A stretch of 64,000 nucleotides of DNA from Mycobacterium sp. IS-1590. GTDB taxonomy: Bacteria; Actinomycetota; Actinomycetes; Mycobacteriales; Mycobacteriaceae. The translations under genes and the position numbers were made by a program. The notes below the pieces were generated by a model, which saw only the letters and a program-made list of their open reading frames with translations, was not told the DNA's origin and did not search any database. Shown one piece after another: positions 23,948-31,486 of the stretch; within the stretch, counting starts at the first letter, position 1, and the number at the start of each line of letters is the position of its first letter. The stretch spans positions 124,001 to 188,000 of the forward strand of contig NZ_LQIW01000034.1 of the NCBI RefSeq assembly GCF_001500025.1, given 5' to 3'.

Positions 23948-25451
23948 CCGCTCGCGGCGCGTTCTTCAGCGAGTACCACGCCACCGCGGCGCACGCCACC
24001 GACAGCAGCACGTGTGGCCACGAGTACATCCCGTGTGCCCCATCGGGTTTCCAGATCACGGTGATCCACGTCGACAGGCCCGCGATGATCGCGATCGACC
24101 GCCGGCTCTGAGCCAGCGCGGCCACCACGGCCAACGGCCAGGTGTAGTACCAGGGCAGCGCCGCGGGCACGAGGAGCACCACGATCACCATCACCACCGC
24201 GATACCGGTCAGCGCCTCGCGGTCGGTGTGCCGAAACCGCCACCACACGAACGGAAGTGACAGCGCGATGAGCGCGATGCCGATAATCCTGGCGACGTCG
24301 AGCACCGCGTAGAAGTTCACCGGCAGGAACAGGCCGCCGACGGCGTTGATGACGTTGGCCGCCGCGGTGGGCAGGGTCAGCCAGTTGATGATCTTCACCG
24401 AGCCCGCCAAGGCGGTGAGCCAACCCAGTCCGACACCGGCGGCCAACGACAGCACCGCGAACACCGCGGTGAAGATCAGCGCCGAGGCCGTTGTCGCCAC
24501 CACGAACGCCTTGACCGCCGAGAAGTCGCGCCTGTTTCGCAGGTCGCGCGCCCACACCCAGACCATGAACGGAAGTGCCAGTCCCGCGGTCGCTTTCACC
24601 GCAACCGCGGCGGCGATCAGGCCCCCGCCCCAGAGGTGGCGTCCGGAGAATGTCAGGGCGATGCCGGCCATCATCAGGCCGACCATCAGCATCTCGTTGT
24701 GCACTCCGCCCATCAGATGGATGATCACCAGCGGGTTGAGCACGCAGATCCACAGCGCGGTCGCGCCGTCGGCGCCGATGTGCCTGGCCACCCGCGGCGC
24801 GGCCCAGATCAGCAACGCCAAGCCGGGAAGCATGCACAACCGCAACAACATCGTGCCCGCGACGACGTCGTTGCCGACCAGCATCGTCACGAACTTGGCG
24901 ATCAGGATGAAACCCGGCCCGTACGGCGCAGTCGTGGTGGTCCAGATGGGACTGACGTTGTCCAGCAACGAGTTCGGGTTGTCGACGGGTCCGACCGCGT
25001 ACGGGTCGAGGCCGTCTCGCAGCAGTGCCCCCTGCGCGAGGTAAGAGTAGGTGTCGCGGCTGAACAGCGGGACGCTCAGCAGCAGCGGCGCCAGCCAGAA
25101 GCCGGTGGTGGCCACCATCGTGTACTCGGTCGCGGTGCGGTCGACCACCCGGCGGCCCAGCCACAGCCACGCCGCCAGCATCAGTGCGACACCGCCCCAC
25201 AACAGGATCGACGACAGCACCAGCCCGTGTCCGAACCGCAGCCACGACAGGTGCAGCGACTCCAGCAGCGGGTCGTGCAGTCGCGTGCTGCCCGCACCCA
25301 ACCCTCCCGCGGTGATCAGGACGGCGCCGACGAAGCCCAGCCGGGCGGGTTGGGCCTGCGGCGATGTCGCGAACGAGGCCAACCGCGAAACATGCTGAGT
25401 CAAGCCGGCTTTCGACGGCCGTGTCGATGAGGTCGAGGGGGAGGTCGTCAT
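23868..25451 (-). CDS. mptA: Alpha-(1->6)-mannopyranosyltransferase MptA
   Basis: MptA extends the alpha-1,6 mannan core of lipomannan and lipoarabinomannan using polyprenyl-phosphate mannose. The 527-residue GT-C protein has about a dozen membrane helices, the first-loop acidic motif FSRDTYSYLAQG, and a Pro-rich cytoplasmic tail. The ATG at 25451 gives an N-terminus and length close to Rv2174 (516). Its end runs 80 bases antisense into the Rv2175c-like gene, and its start lies two bases after the idsA2 stop, so the two genes are cotranscribed. Confidence 0.9.
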   Translation of the reverse strand: MTTSPSTSSTRPSKAGLTQHVSRLASFATSPQAQPARLGFVGAVLITAGGLGAGSTRLHDPLLESLHLSWLRFGHGLVLSSILLWGGVALMLAAWLWLGRRVVDRTATEYTMVATTGFWLAPLLLSVPLFSRDTYSYLAQGALLRDGLDPYAVGPVDNPNSLLDNVSPIWTTTTAPYGPGFILIAKFVTMLVGNDVVAGTMLLRLCMLPGLALLIWAAPRVARHIGADGATALWICVLNPLVIIHLMGGVHNEMLMVGLMMAGIALTFSGRHLWGGGLIAAAVAVKATAGLALPFMVWVWARDLRNRRDFSAVKAFVVATTASALIFTAVFAVLSLAAGVGLGWLTALAGSVKIINWLTLPTAAANVINAVGGLFLPVNFYAVLDVARIIGIALIALSLPFVWWRFRHTDREALTGIAVVMVIVVLLVPAALPWYYTWPLAVVAALAQSRRSIAIIAGLSTWITVIWKPDGAHGMYSWPHVLLSVACAAVAWYSLKNAPRAVNKPSPAPGAPPHGPDASEEHQPAER

Positions 25452-25453
25452 CG

Positions 25454-26542
25454 TTATGCGGTTCGGTTCGCGGCCAATCGAGCGAGCTCGGACAACCCCG
25501 CTTTGGCATGGGCGTCGATGGCGGCGGAATCGAGGGCGCCCAGCGCGCGGCGGGTGAGGTCGGAGATGCGGTTCTCCACCGCGGCCAGCGCGCCGACGGA
25601 CTCGATCACCGTGCACAGTTCCTTGACCTGGGCATCGGACAGCGTCGACCCGATGGAGGTGCGTAGCAGTTTCGCCGCCGCGGGGTCGGTCTCCTCCGCC
25701 AGCTCGACCGCCTCGGCCAGCAACACGGTGCGCTTGCCTGCCCGCAGGTCGTCACCGGACGGCTTGCCCGTGACCGCGGGATCCCCGAACACCCCGAGCA
25801 CGTCGTCGCGCAGCTGAAACGCCACGCCGAGGTCGGTGCCGAACTCTCCGAAGGCGGCCTGGACGTCGGGCCGGTCGGCGGCCGCGGCGGCGCCGAGCTG
25901 CAGCGGCCGGGTGATCGTGTACGAGGCGGTCTTGTAGATGTTGACCGTCAGCGCCGAGGCCACCGAGTCGGCTCCACTGGCCTCGGCGACGATGTCGAGG
26001 TACTGCCCGCCGAGCACCTCGGTGCGGATCGCGCTCCACACGCGGCGGACCCGCACGGCCGCGTCGGCGGGCAGGTCGGCCGTGGCGACGACGTCGTCGG
26101 CCCAGACCAGCGCCAGGTCACCGAGCAGGATCGCCGCCGACATGCCGAACTGCTCGGCCGAGCCGCGCCAGCCGTGTGTGCGGTGGCGCTCGGTGAACAA
26201 CCGGTGCACCGTCGGCAGCCCGCGGCGGGTCGCCGAGGCGTCGATGACGTCGTCGTGGACGAGGGCGCAGGCGTGCAGCAGTTCGAGCGCCGAACACAGC
26301 CGCAGCACATCCGGGTCGAGGGGATTCTCGGGCCGGTCGGCGACCGCCCGCCAGCCCCAGTAGGCGAATGCGGGCCGCAACCGCTTGCCGCCGCGCAGCA
26401 CGAATTCCTCCAGTGCGGCGGTCATTTCGGCGTAGTCGTCGCCCATGTAGGCGCATTCGCTGCGACGCTCCTGCAGATAATCCCGCAGCTGGTCGGTGAC
26501 GGCGCCGGCCAGCTCGACGGCTGACGGTGCCGTGGCATGCAC
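25454..26542 (-). CDS. idsA2: Polyprenyl (geranylgeranyl-type) diphosphate synthase IdsA2
   Basis: The 362-residue protein makes prenyl diphosphates by head-to-tail condensation. The first Asp-rich motif DDVID lies in LVHDDVIDASATRRG. The second is QLRDDVLGVFGD, in which the usual last Asp is Gly, as is common in actinobacterial members. Other marks are GGKRLRP and GKRTVLL. The GTG at 26542 is chosen by length compared with Rv2173 (352); AAAGGGG lies about 11 bases upstream. It may supply polyprenyl precursors for the mannosyl donor used by MptA just downstream, which is inference from position. Confidence 0.88.
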   Translation of the reverse strand: MHATAPSAVELAGAVTDQLRDYLQERRSECAYMGDDYAEMTAALEEFVLRGGKRLRPAFAYWGWRAVADRPENPLDPDVLRLCSALELLHACALVHDDVIDASATRRGLPTVHRLFTERHRTHGWRGSAEQFGMSAAILLGDLALVWADDVVATADLPADAAVRVRRVWSAIRTEVLGGQYLDIVAEASGADSVASALTVNIYKTASYTITRPLQLGAAAAADRPDVQAAFGEFGTDLGVAFQLRDDVLGVFGDPAVTGKPSGDDLRAGKRTVLLAEAVELAEETDPAAAKLLRTSIGSTLSDAQVKELCTVIESVGALAAVENRISDLTRRALGALDSAAIDAHAKAGLSELARLAANRTA

Positions 26543-26658
26543 GCTCAGCGGGCGCCCCTTTCTCTGTGCGACGACCCTGCCCCGAACGCCTTCAGCGTAG
26601 AGCCTGCGTGTGTGGTCCGAGCAAGTGAGGAGGGGTGCGGCCCGGGCCGTCCCGGCCC

Positions 26659-27342
26659 CTATTCGCGGGCTTCGCCCACTTTGGGCGATTGGTCGCGGCT
26701 CACGTACGCCAGCGCCCCGATGATGGCGGCCACGACGAAGGAGCCGAGGCCGAGCCAGATCGCGGCGCCGGTGAACGACCGCGCGCTGGGATCGGTGTAG
26801 CGGGCTTGGGCGTTCATTGTGCTGACCACACCCGGCCGCAACTTCCACTCGACGATCTCGGCCGACACCTGATCACCGTTGGTCGAGGTGACTTCGCCAG
26901 GGAACGACACGGTCAGCGACACGTCGGCCTCGGAGTCGCTGAGCGACGTGAGGTCGGCGCGACCCTCGAGGATGACGAGGTCACCGGCGCGGCGCAACGA
27001 CAGGTCGACACCGGCGGCGTCGCGGTTCATGTTGGCCAGCTGAGGCAGTTCGGCGAAGGTGAGGTCGGAGAACACCGCCTGGGACCCGACGTAGTCGTCG
27101 CGGCTGTACTCCGAGACCGCCACCTTGCTGGCGAACGGCAGGTTGTTCAGCAGCTGCGGGCCCTTGTCGTCGGCGTTGCGCGGCTTTGCCGCCGCGATGA
27201 TCTGACCGGACACCCGGTCGTCGGGGGAGACCGTGATCGAGGCCCGCACCCGGACGCAGCCGACGGCGGTCGGAAGCACGACGAGGATCAGCATCACGAG
27301 TGCGAGCAAGCGGGTTCTGCTGCTGCGGGGGCGGGCCGGCAC
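26659..27342 (-). CDS. lppM: Lipoprotein LppM
   Basis: With the GTG at 27342 the protein has 227 residues, the same as LppM of M. tuberculosis. It has a lipoprotein signal peptide ending in TAVGC with the lipidated C29, a beta-rich extracellular domain and a C-terminal membrane helix followed by a short basic tail. LppM influences phagocytosis and cell-surface lipids in M. tuberculosis (known). An ATG at 27387 is also open but gives an overlong signal region. The gene Rv2172c that separates idsA2 and lppM in M. tuberculosis is absent here. Confidence 0.82.
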   Translation of the reverse strand: MPARPRSSRTRLLALVMLILVVLPTAVGCVRVRASITVSPDDRVSGQIIAAAKPRNADDKGPQLLNNLPFASKVAVSEYSRDDYVGSQAVFSDLTFAELPQLANMNRDAAGVDLSLRRAGDLVILEGRADLTSLSDSEADVSLTVSFPGEVTSTNGDQVSAEIVEWKLRPGVVSTMNAQARYTDPSARSFTGAAIWLGLGSFVVAAIIGALAYVSRDQSPKVGEARE

Positions 27343-27397
27343 GTGGTCATCGTGCCAGACCGAGGCGAGCCGAGGCGTCGGCGACATCAAATCCGTG

Positions 27398-27994
27398 TCA
27401 GAGCGGCAGTGACCGGCCCAGGATGGCGAAAGCCCGCGGATCGCCCGCGAAATGGTAGCCACGGATGACATCGGTGAAGCCGAGCCTGCGGTACAGCCGC
27501 CAGGCCCGGTTGGCCTCACCGTTGATCTCCGGCGTCGACAACAACACGTGGGACTCCTGGCGGTCGGAGAGCAGTCGGCGAGCCAACGCCTCACCGAGCC
27601 CGTGGCCCTGAGCGCGGGGGTGGATGTGCAGTTCGGTGAGTTCGAAGTAGCTGGTCATCAACGCGGCGATGGAGTTGCGATCGGTGCCCACCCGCTGCAG
27701 CCCGGCCACCACCTGCTGCTGCCACCACTGGTCGGGGGCGCCGCAGTAGCCGTAGGCGATGCCGACCATCGGGGCGGAGGCCAGTTCGGCCTCGCCGGGG
27801 GGGTCCTCGGCTTGGCCGACGGTCACCGCCGCGACGGCCTTCCACCCGGGCCTGCGGGTGTGCTCGAGCCACATCGACGCCCGCTGGGCCTCGGTGCCGC
27901 GCGGATAGCGCATCGCGTCGACGTAGACCGCGAGCGCGTCACCGAGTCGGCGCTGCATATCGCTCGGCGACAGATCGATGAGAAATGTCGCCAA
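27398..27994 (-). CDS. GNAT-family N-acetyltransferase, Rv2170-like
   Basis: The protein has a GNAT fold with the acetyl-CoA loop in PRAQGHGLGEALARRLL and the C-terminal NRAWRLYRRLGFTDVIRGYHF. Rv2170 of M. tuberculosis has been linked to acetylation of isocitrate dehydrogenase and isoniazid (recalled). I place the start at the TTG near 27994 (198 residues) because MATFLIDLSPSDM aligns with the known N-terminus and GAGAGG lies about nine bases upstream. An ATG at 28039 would add 15 residues. Confidence 0.82.
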   Translation of the reverse strand: MATFLIDLSPSDMQRRLGDALAVYVDAMRYPRGTEAQRASMWLEHTRRPGWKAVAAVTVGQAEDPPGEAELASAPMVGIAYGYCGAPDQWWQQQVVAGLQRVGTDRNSIAALMTSYFELTELHIHPRAQGHGLGEALARRLLSDRQESHVLLSTPEINGEANRAWRLYRRLGFTDVIRGYHFAGDPRAFAILGRSLPL

Positions 27995-28223
27995 CTGTGT
28001 CTGCCTCTCCGCGGGTCGGGGCGGTGCCGTCCCAACCATTATCGAGTGGATCCGCCTGCGCCTCTCACGCGGCGGCGTCCGTCATACAATCGGGCGTCGA
28101 ACAAGGTGGTACGGCTCAGATCGACCTCGTATCATGACTGTTAGATGCCCGTGAAGGCGGGCACACAAGACTTTGAACAATGAGTTGGCCGCGGTGGGCC
28201 CCTGGGTTCCGAGGGAGGGACGA

Positions 28224-28628
28224 ATGCCACTCTCCGATCATGAGCAGCGCATGCTCGACCAGATCGAGAGCGCGCTCTATGCCGAGGACCCGAAGTTCGC
28301 TTCGAGTGTCCGCGGCGGAACCCTGCGCGCACCTTCGACCCGGCGTCGCCTTCAAGGCGCCGCGCTCTTCGTGCTCGGGCTCGCGATGCTGGTGTCCGGT
28401 GTCGCGATCCCAGCCACCCAGATCAGTGGCTTTCCGGTGCTCTCGGTTCTCGGCTTCATCGTGATGTTCGGCGGTGTGGTGTTCGCGATCACGGGCCCGC
28501 GGGTTCCCGGTGGCCGCGACCGGTCGGTCGCCGAACCGGGCGCCGCCCGGCAGAAGCGGGGCAAGGGCGCGGGTGGGTCGTTTGCCAGCCGCATGGAGGA
28601 TCGCTTCCGGCGTCGCTTCGACGAATAG
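28224..28628 (+). CDS. DUF3040 membrane protein, Rv2169c-like
   Basis: The 134-residue protein starts MPLSDHEQRMLDQIE, the hallmark of DUF3040. Two membrane helices follow at about residues 46-68 and 73-93, with basic flanks and a C-terminus ending in RMEDRFRRRFDE. Length equals that of Rv2169c. GGGAGGGA precedes the ATG. A strong intrinsic terminator follows directly, separating it from the dcw cluster. Function unknown. Confidence 0.86.
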   Translation: MPLSDHEQRMLDQIESALYAEDPKFASSVRGGTLRAPSTRRRLQGAALFVLGLAMLVSGVAIPATQISGFPVLSVLGFIVMFGGVVFAITGPRVPGGRDRSVAEPGAARQKRGKGAGGSFASRMEDRFRRRFDE

Positions 28629-28643
28629 GAACCGACACGACAC

Positions 28644-28678
28644 AAGGGGCAGCCCGCATGGCGGACTGCCCCTTTTTT
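28644..28678 (+). terminator. Intrinsic terminator after the DUF3040 gene
   Basis: The nine-base arms AAGGGGCAG (28644-28652) and CTGCCCCTT (28666-28674) form a perfect stem with a GC-rich loop, followed by a T run to 28678. This is a classical rho-independent terminator, rare and clear for a mycobacterial genome. The remaining 246 bases up to mraZ hold the MraZ boxes and probably the dcw promoter. Confidence 0.88.
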
Positions 28679-28852
28679 CGTGTGTTCGGCCGCCGATCGC
28701 CCCACTGAGCCCCACAGTCGGCCCACCCGACTCTGACCTGGGCTTTTTCCTCCGATAGCGCTCAAACCCGGGGCGTCGCCAGCCGCACGCCGCCCGGTGT
28801 GGGGCGCAGCGTGGGGACTCACCAGGAAATTCGTGGCACAAATGGTGGAAGG

Positions 28853-28877
28853 TGGGGGATTGTGGGGTAAAGTGGCG
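28853..28877 (+). promoter_or_regulatory. Triple MraZ box overlapping a -10 element
   Basis: Three boxes TGGGG (28853), TGGGG (28863) and TGGCG (28873) are spaced by five bases each, the TGGGN-N5 direct-repeat pattern bound by MraZ in E. coli. A TAAAGT hexamer (28868-28873) that fits TANNNT lies between the second and third boxes, so binding would cover the core promoter. This predicts autorepression of mraZ and the dcw operon. A further GTGG occurs at 28845 out of register. Confidence 0.72.
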
Positions 28878-28924
28878 GACAACGGAGCGACCGGGGCTCT
28901 GTTGACCGGCGGGGAGGTGGCGAG

Positions 28925-29356
28925 ATGTTTCTCGGCACCTACACGCCGAAGCTCGACGACAAGGGGCGGCTCACGCTGCCCGCCAAGTTCCGCGACGCGC
29001 TGGCAGGAGGGTTGATGGTCACCAAAAGCCAAGATCACAGCCTTGCCGTCTATCCGCGCGCCGAGTTCGAGAAGCTGGCCCGACGGGCGTCGCAGGCATC
29101 GCGTAGCAACCCGGAAGCACGCGCATTCCTGCGGAACCTGGCCGCCGCCACCGACGAACAGCATCCCGACGCACAAGGCCGAATCACGCTGTCGGCCGAT
29201 CACCGCCGCTACGCGAACCTGTCGAAGGACTGCGTGGTGATCGGATCGGTCGACTACCTGGAAATCTGGGACTCCGCCGCATGGCAGGAGTACCAGCAGA
29301 CCCATGAAGAGAACTTCTCCGCGGCCACCGATGAAGCTCTGCACGACATCATCTGA
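28925..29356 (+). CDS. mraZ: Transcriptional regulator MraZ
   Basis: MraZ is a ring-forming SpoVT/AbrB-type DNA-binding protein that represses its own operon. The 143-residue protein has two half-domains with the two DxxxR-type motifs, LDDKGRLTLPAKFR near residue 10 and DAQGRITLSADHR near residue 82. Size is normal for the family. The ATG has GGGGAGG upstream, and the matching operator lies 50-70 bases before the start. It is the first gene of the dcw cluster; rsmH follows. Confidence 0.95.
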   Translation: MFLGTYTPKLDDKGRLTLPAKFRDALAGGLMVTKSQDHSLAVYPRAEFEKLARRASQASRSNPEARAFLRNLAAATDEQHPDAQGRITLSADHRRYANLSKDCVVIGSVDYLEIWDSAAWQEYQQTHEENFSAATDEALHDII

Positions 29357-29510
29357 TTCGGCGACGAGTCGAGGCAGGCACAGGCATCCAGCCCGTGCAT
29401 CGCGGCCTCTGCCCGAACCGGCCCTGGCGTACTTCCCCGACGCCAGGTCCGTGCTCTCGGACAGGGACCCCGGTGCAGGGGTTTCGGGTGGAGGCGAGGG
29501 AGGCGCGGCG

Positions 29511-30497
29511 ATGGAACGGCGCAGCAGCGATCACGGACACGTTCCCGTCCTGCTGGACCGCTGCGTCGAACTGCTCACCCCCGCACTGACGCGGCAAAGT
29601 TCCGACGGTGAGGGTGCGGTGCTGGTCGACGCCACTCTCGGAGCCGGCGGACACGCGGAGCGCTTCCTGACCGAGCTGCCCGGTCTGCGGCTGATCGGCT
29701 TGGACCGCGACCCCGATGCGTTGTGGATCGCCGGTGAACGCCTGTCGCGGTTCGGTGATCGGGTGATGCTGGTCCGCACGCGGTACGACGGCATCGGCGG
29801 GGTGCTCGGGGACGACGGCTACTGGGCGAGCCAGGCCGATGGGGTCCTTTTCGACCTCGGCGTGTCCTCGATGCAGCTCGATCGCACCGAACGCGGGTTC
29901 TCCTACGCCGCCGACGCGCCACTGGACATGCGGATGGATCCCGACGCGGAACTGACCGCCGCCGATGTGGTGAACACCTACGACCAGAAATCGTTGACCC
30001 GGCTCCTGCGTGAATTCGGTGAGGAACGTTTCGCGAGCCGGATCGCGGCCCAACTCGTCCGCAGGCGCGCCCGCCAGCCGTTCCGGACCACCGGGGAGCT
30101 GGTCGAGCTGCTGTACCAGGCGATTCCGGCCCCGGCGCGCCGCACCGGCGGGCACCCGGCGAAGCGCACGTTCCAAGCGCTTCGGATCGCGGTCAACGGC
30201 GAACTGGACTCGCTGCGCGACGCGTTGCCCGCGGCGCTGAACGCTCTGGCGCCCGGTGGGCGCATCGTGGTGATGGCTTACCAGTCCCTCGAGGACCGCA
30301 TCGTCAAGGCGGCCTTCGCCTCCGCAACGGCGTCCAGGACGCCTCCAGGCCTACCGGTGGAACTACCCGGGCATGAGCCGAAGTTCGTCGCACTGACTCG
30401 CGGTGCCGAGCGTGCAGCTCCCGAGGAGATCGAACGGAACCCGCGTAGCGCGCCCGTGCGGCTACGAGCACTGGAGAAGGTGGGGGCACCCAGGTGA
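29511..30497 (+). CDS. rsmH: 16S rRNA m4C1402 methyltransferase RsmH (MraW)
   Basis: RsmH methylates N4 of C1402 in 16S rRNA with S-adenosylmethionine. From the ATG at 29511 it has 328 residues, with HVPVLLDRCVELL, the SAM-binding DATLGAGGHAE, LDRDPDAL, the DLGVSSMQLD motif and KRTFQALRIAVN. GGGAGG lies seven bases before this ATG. The same frame is open back to an ATG at 29304 inside mraZ, and the extra segment resembles the N-terminal extension annotated for Rv2165c. The end overlaps ftsL as GTGA. Confidence 0.92.
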   Translation: MERRSSDHGHVPVLLDRCVELLTPALTRQSSDGEGAVLVDATLGAGGHAERFLTELPGLRLIGLDRDPDALWIAGERLSRFGDRVMLVRTRYDGIGGVLGDDGYWASQADGVLFDLGVSSMQLDRTERGFSYAADAPLDMRMDPDAELTAADVVNTYDQKSLTRLLREFGEERFASRIAAQLVRRRARQPFRTTGELVELLYQAIPAPARRTGGHPAKRTFQALRIAVNGELDSLRDALPAALNALAPGGRIVVMAYQSLEDRIVKAAFASATASRTPPGLPVELPGHEPKFVALTRGAERAAPEEIERNPRSAPVRLRALEKVGAPR

Positions 30498-31486
30498 ACG
30501 CCAAGCAGGCCAAACAGCCCAAAGGGGCCAAGCAGACCAAGCGCGCAAAAGGGGTCCGCGGCGCCGACGAACGTCGCCGCACCGGTGCTCAGCGGCGCTC
30601 GACGGACGCGCAGGCGCGGCGCAAGCCGAGCCGCGAGCAGCGGCCCCAGCGCTCGGCGCCCCAGACCAACCCCATCCCGCGTCCGGTCGGCGCGCCGGGC
30701 AGGCCCAAGAGCGCCAGCCAGGCAAAGGCGCGGGCCAAGGCACGTAAGGCCAAGGCACCGAAGGTCGTTCGGACACCGTTACGCCAGCGCATCATCGTCA
30801 GGCTGGCCTCGGTGGAGCTCAGCCCGCGGGCCCTCGTGGCCAGGGTGCCGTTCGTGGTGCTGGTGATCGGGTCGCTGGGGATGGGCCTGGGCACGACGCT
30901 GTGGTTGTCCACCGATGCCGCCGAGCGCTCCTATCAACTGGGCAACGCTCGCGAGACGAATCAGGCTCTGCTGCAACAGAAGGAAGCCCTCGAGCGCGAT
31001 GTGCTGGAGGCGCAGGCCGCCCCGGCGTTGGCCGAAGCCGCGCGTGAGCTCGGGATGATCCCGTCCCGCGACACCGCCCACCTGGTGCAGGATCCGGCGG
31101 GTAACTGGGTGGTGGTCGGCACGCCCAAACCGGCAGAAGGCGTTCCGCCGCCGCCGCTGAACACACCGCTGCCCGACGCGACACCGCAGGCGCCCCCACC
31201 GGGACCGCGCCCGCCCGCACCGCGGGTCGTCGATCCCCGCGAGGTCACCGTCCGGATGCCGACGCGGACGGCGCCCACCCCTGTGCCGCAGTCGCTTCCG
31301 GGGCAGCCGCCGGCGCCCGGTGCCGTACCGGGGCCGGTGGTCCCGCCGGCCGCGCCGATGGTCCCGCCCGACGCGCTGCACATCCCGAACCCGCAGCTGC
31401 TGCCGGGTCCCGTACCCGGCGCCGAACAGTTCAGCCCCGCGGTCGTGCCGCCTGCGCCCGCGCCTCCGGCTGGTCCCGTCGCATGA
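30494..31486 (+). CDS. ftsL: Cell division protein FtsL
   Basis: FtsL is a bitopic divisome protein that links FtsQ, FtsB-like proteins and the FtsW-PbpB synthase. The 330-residue protein is long, as in mycobacteria: a very basic cytoplasmic region (1-110), one membrane helix at about 117-138, a short coiled coil (about 150-190) and a proline-rich outer tail (190-330). The GTG overlaps the rsmH stop by four bases and its own stop overlaps pbpB by four bases. Assignment rests on position and topology since FtsL sequences are poorly conserved. Confidence 0.88.
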   Translation: MNAKQAKQPKGAKQTKRAKGVRGADERRRTGAQRRSTDAQARRKPSREQRPQRSAPQTNPIPRPVGAPGRPKSASQAKARAKARKAKAPKVVRTPLRQRIIVRLASVELSPRALVARVPFVVLVIGSLGMGLGTTLWLSTDAAERSYQLGNARETNQALLQQKEALERDVLEAQAAPALAEAARELGMIPSRDTAHLVQDPAGNWVVVGTPKPAEGVPPPPLNTPLPDATPQAPPPGPRPPAPRVVDPREVTVRMPTRTAPTPVPQSLPGQPPAPGAVPGPVVPPAAPMVPPDALHIPNPQLLPGPVPGAEQFSPAVVPPAPAPPAGPVA

